DNA from: an uncultured Mycoplasmatota bacterium | Lineage (GTDB): Bacteria; Bacillota_I; Bacilli_A; RF39; UBA660 | Length of the DNA stretch: 43,145 nt | Reading direction: 5' to 3' | Assembly: GCA_947574255.1 (NCBI GenBank) | Contig: CANPJT010000006.1 | Coordinates: forward strand, 1 to 43,145 | Part shown: positions 41,189 to 43,145 of the stretch, one piece after another | How the letters are laid out: each line of letters starts with the position of its first letter | Position numbering within the stretch: position 1 is the stretch's first letter | Program-made: the position numbers and the translations under genes | Notes under the pieces: generated by a model | Told to the model about the DNA's origin: nothing | The model's input: only the letters and a program-made list of their open reading frames with translations | Database searches by the model: none

Positions 41189-42214
41189 CTAATTAAACTT
41201 ATATATTTTTTGAGCAAGTTTATATCCTTTTAAAGTAATATAACTACCTACTTTACCTGGAAAAATATACGTTGCTCCTGATAATCTAGTAAAACGTAAT
41301 TTTTTATATAACTTCTCATCTACTCTTTTTACATATCCCCATAATTCTTTTCTTTTATTAAAGGACTCTTCATCACCTTTCATTAAAAGATAAATTGACG
41401 AAATAGTTATCATCATTGAAATATATTTAATCAAATATTTATATAACTTGGGATAAGTATCTTTTACAACTTTCAAATCTAAACAAGAAATAATTATTTT
41501 TGTAACTTTCAATTGTTGATCTACTCTATTAATCATAACACACTCATTAACTGATTGATCTTCTCTTCCAATAAAATAATGATATAAATCTAAATCTAAA
41601 TACACAATCTTTTTTACAAAAGGCAATGGTTGATAAGCTACTATATTATCAACATAAAAAGTATGTTCTGGTAAATTAATTTTACTTTGTTTCAAAACAG
41701 CTGTTTTATATATCAACGAATGCATTATCATATACTGACTTGTATTAAAATGTCCTAAATCATTCCACTCACATATTTTATTTGGCTTAAAAACATTATT
41801 AAAATTCATTACCTTATGCTCATTATCATACAAATGATCATAAACATAATTACATATAATTAAATCTATTTCTTCTTTATTTTTTTCTAATTCTTTAATT
41901 TTTTCTAACAACTTCTTTAAAGCATCTTTATCTAACCAATCATCACTATCAACTACTTTAAAATATTTTCCTGCAGCATTCTTAATACCTGCATTTACCC
42001 CACTTCCATGACCACCATTTTCTTTATGAACTACTTTAACTATTTTAGGATATTTTTTTTGATACTGATTAGCAATGTCTTTAGTTTTATCCTTACTTCC
42101 ATCATTTACAATAATTATTTCAACATCTTCACCACCAATTAATAAAGAGTCTATACATCTTTCCATATATTCTTCTGAATTATAACAAGGAACTATAAAA
42201 CTAATTTTTTTCAT
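41189..42214 (-). CDS. Family 2 glycosyltransferase
   Basis: Transfers sugar from a nucleotide sugar to an acceptor, probably a cell-wall or lipid-linked glycan. ATG 42214 (AGGTGAG upstream) gives 341 residues. The GT-A core has IVPCYNSEEYMERCIDSLL, V-N37-D-G-S40 and the metal-binding D89-S-D-D-W93. The remainder is helical with no clear membrane helix. The glycan product is unknown, as no other glycan genes are adjacent. Confidence 0.9.
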   Translation of the reverse strand: MKKISFIVPCYNSEEYMERCIDSLLIGGEDVEIIIVNDGSKDKTKDIANQYQKKYPKIVKVVHKENGGHGSGVNAGIKNAAGKYFKVVDSDDWLDKDALKKLLEKIKELEKNKEEIDLIICNYVYDHLYDNEHKVMNFNNVFKPNKICEWNDLGHFNTSQYMIMHSLIYKTAVLKQSKINLPEHTFYVDNIVAYQPLPFVKKIVYLDLDLYHYFIGREDQSVNECVMINRVDQQLKVTKIIISCLDLKVVKDTYPKLYKYLIKYISMMITISSIYLLMKGDEESFNKRKELWGYVKRVDEKLYKKLRFTRLSGATYIFPGKVGSYITLKGYKLAQKIYKFN

Positions 42215-42325
42215 ACTGCTCACCTATTCTTAATAAATTTATTGTATCAAATCATTAAGTTTAAGTCTAGTTTACTATAATTAATTTAATATATAAAAAA
42301 TATCAATTAAATATTGATACTTTTA

Positions 42326-42730
42326 TTAAATTTGATTTTTTTCTAAAATTAATAGTCTTTTATATTCTGAAAATGATAAATAATTTAATATTTCTTCTAC
42401 AAAAATTTTTTATTAAAAAATGACATATTTCAAGTTAAAGAATACATTTTTATCATTTATTCTTTTTCTAACTTTTCAAAGTCATTTTCTTTTAAATTGA
42501 TACCCTAAGGAAAAAAGTTCAATAACTATTTCTAATCATTCATTTCCGCCAGACATTATTCTAAATTTATCTTTACTATTCCATATTTCTAATAGTTTAT
42601 CAAAATTTTTATCAGAATCTAGCATCAATTTTGCTAATTTATCTAATTCAGCATATTCTTCTTCTGATAAGTTAAATTTTCTATCAACTATATACTTAGG
42701 TAAATGTAAAAATGTAATCTCATTATTCAA
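42326..42730 (-). pseudogene. Gene remnant in several frames
   Basis: Coding-like pieces lie end to end on the minus strand. The first is a 64-codon frame from TTG 42730 (NNEITFLHLPKYIVDRKFNLSEEEYAEL...) ending in TGA at 42536, without a ribosome binding site and with readable frame continuing upstream of the TTG. After that TGA the same frame reads LEIVIELFSLG, another frame gives INLKENDFEKLEKE, and at 42326-42412 a further piece reads KIFVEEILNYLSFSEYKRLLILEKNQI. Composition suggests one damaged helical protein, family unknown. The 64-codon frame could still be a functional small gene. Confidence 0.45.
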
Positions 42731-42810
42731 GACATATACAAGTGTGTTTACTAACTTGACATTATCAATTTAGTTTCTACAAATATTTTATCTCAAAGTT
42801 AAGTATATTA

Positions 42811-42836
42811 AAACTCGAAACAAAGAGTTCGAGTTT
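42811..42836 (-). terminator. Hairpin after tRNA-Met
   Basis: AAACTCGAA (42811-42819) and TTCGAGTTT (42828-42836) are perfectly complementary, 11 bases past the tRNA 3' end. The T tract on the minus side is short (TTTTAAT). Confidence 0.65.
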
Positions 42837-42846
42837 ATTGTCAATC

Positions 42847-42923
42847 TGGTAGCGCCGGGGAGATTCGAACTCCCGACCTACCGGGTATGAACCGGTTGCT
42901 CTAGCCAACTGAGCTACAGCGCT
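42847..42923 (-). tRNA. tRNA-Met (anticodon CAT), elongator type
   Basis: A full 77-base cloverleaf. The acceptor AGCGCTG pairs with CGGCGCT (one G-T), with discriminator A and encoded CCA (42847-42849). The anticodon stem ACCGG/CCGGT encloses TTCATAC, so the anticodon is CAT. The overall sequence resembles Bacillus elongator Met tRNA. A tRNA-Ile2 with modified C34 is not wholly excluded, but the sequence lacks its usual look. Confidence 0.92.
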
Positions 42924-43062
42924 ATAAACAATATAATAATAACATAAATGAATAATAATGACAATACTATAATTAATTAATAAATAACTAAAATATTAAA
43001 TAAATCCTGTAAAAAAGGAAAAAAATACGATATAATTGCAAATAGTAAACGGAGGGAGAATA

Positions 43063-43145
43063 ATGATAAAAATAGTAATAGTAGAAGACAATAAAGAAAC
43101 ACAAAAACAACTAAAAAACATAATAAGAGAAGTAAAAGCAGAAAA
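43063..43145 (+). CDS. Response regulator receiver domain, partial
   Basis: Only the first 27 codons are in the window: MIKIVIVEDNKETQKQLKNIIREVKAE. The beta strand followed by the acidic pair E-D is the start of a CheY-like receiver; the phosphorylated Asp lies beyond the edge. LytTR-type regulators often begin this way, but the output domain cannot be seen. GGAGGGAG lies directly upstream and a TATAAT is at 43031-43036. Confidence 0.75.
   Translation, partial: MIKIVIVEDNKETQKQLKNIIREVKAE

Noticed and set aside
1-43145. CRISPR array, insertion sequence or rRNA genes
   Set aside because: No regularly spaced direct repeats, transposase frames or rRNA sequences were seen on either strand.

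Overview
The window is very AT-rich bacterial chromosome with a Bacillota (Firmicutes) gene order. Two syntenic blocks known from Bacillus subtilis are recognisable: rodZ-like/pgsA/recA, and ponA-recU divergent from gpsB-rnpB with nth-dnaD close by. UGA is used as a stop and TGG as Trp, so this is genetic code 11, not the Mycoplasma code. Low GC, compact overlapping operons, frequent GTG/TTG starts, a type VII secretion locus and the mix of Bacilli housekeeping genes suggest an uncultured, host-associated Bacilli lineage (RF39/Erysipelotrichales-like). That placement is inference.

Layout. 1-3.6 kb: a partial unknown gene, recA with a palindrome next to its promoter, and a 612-residue Lys/Glu-rich protein in the position where many Bacilli carry cinA. 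3.7-5.5 kb: pgsA, a RodZ-like membrane HTH protein, RNase P RNA and gpsB. 5.6-12.2 kb: a 30-codon small ORF, recU-ponA (plus strand), nth-dnaD-cca (minus strand), and rpsD with a long leader. 12.2-21.7 kb: a concentration of redox flavoproteins (2Fe-2S ferredoxin reductase, carotenoid-isomerase-like oxidoreductase, Rieske-FAD protein, COG2509 and BaiN/HI0933-type flavoproteins), a ferritin-like diiron protein, an RluA-type pseudouridine synthase and a methyltransferase. 21.8-27.7 kb: accessory genes (nucleotidyltransferase, unknown protein, GH25 lysozyme, DUF4474 protein, P-loop kinase-like protein, histidine phosphatase, PH-like protein) and a decayed gene. 27.7-31.6 kb: cell-surface genes, namely a large secreted Ig-like protein, a type I signal peptidase and a TasA-like protein with a SipW-type signal peptide. 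31.66 kb: tRNA-Arg. 31.8-38.5 kb: a compact type VIIb secretion operon (essC, a YukD/EsaB-like gene, a 210-residue WXG100-like protein and three small helical proteins). 38.5-42.2 kb: DUF362, DUF1653, an HD protein, a CDF metal exporter and a GT2 glycosyltransferase. 42.3-43.1 kb: gene remnants, tRNA-Met and the start of a response regulator.

How the genes work together. The left half is housekeeping: recombination, phospholipid and wall synthesis, tRNA/rRNA maturation. The most interesting accessory system is the secretion operon. It has the EssC motor, the ubiquitin-like protein and several WXG-like helical candidates, but none of the membrane partners EssB, EsaA or EssA lies in or beside it. 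Two of the three recognisable EssC nucleotide-binding modules look degenerate, and a perfect 20-bp hairpin separates the abundant-substrate candidate from the genes downstream. The flavoenzyme cluster, especially the translationally coupled isomerase-like enzyme and its ferredoxin reductase, is the second candidate for an undescribed pathway.
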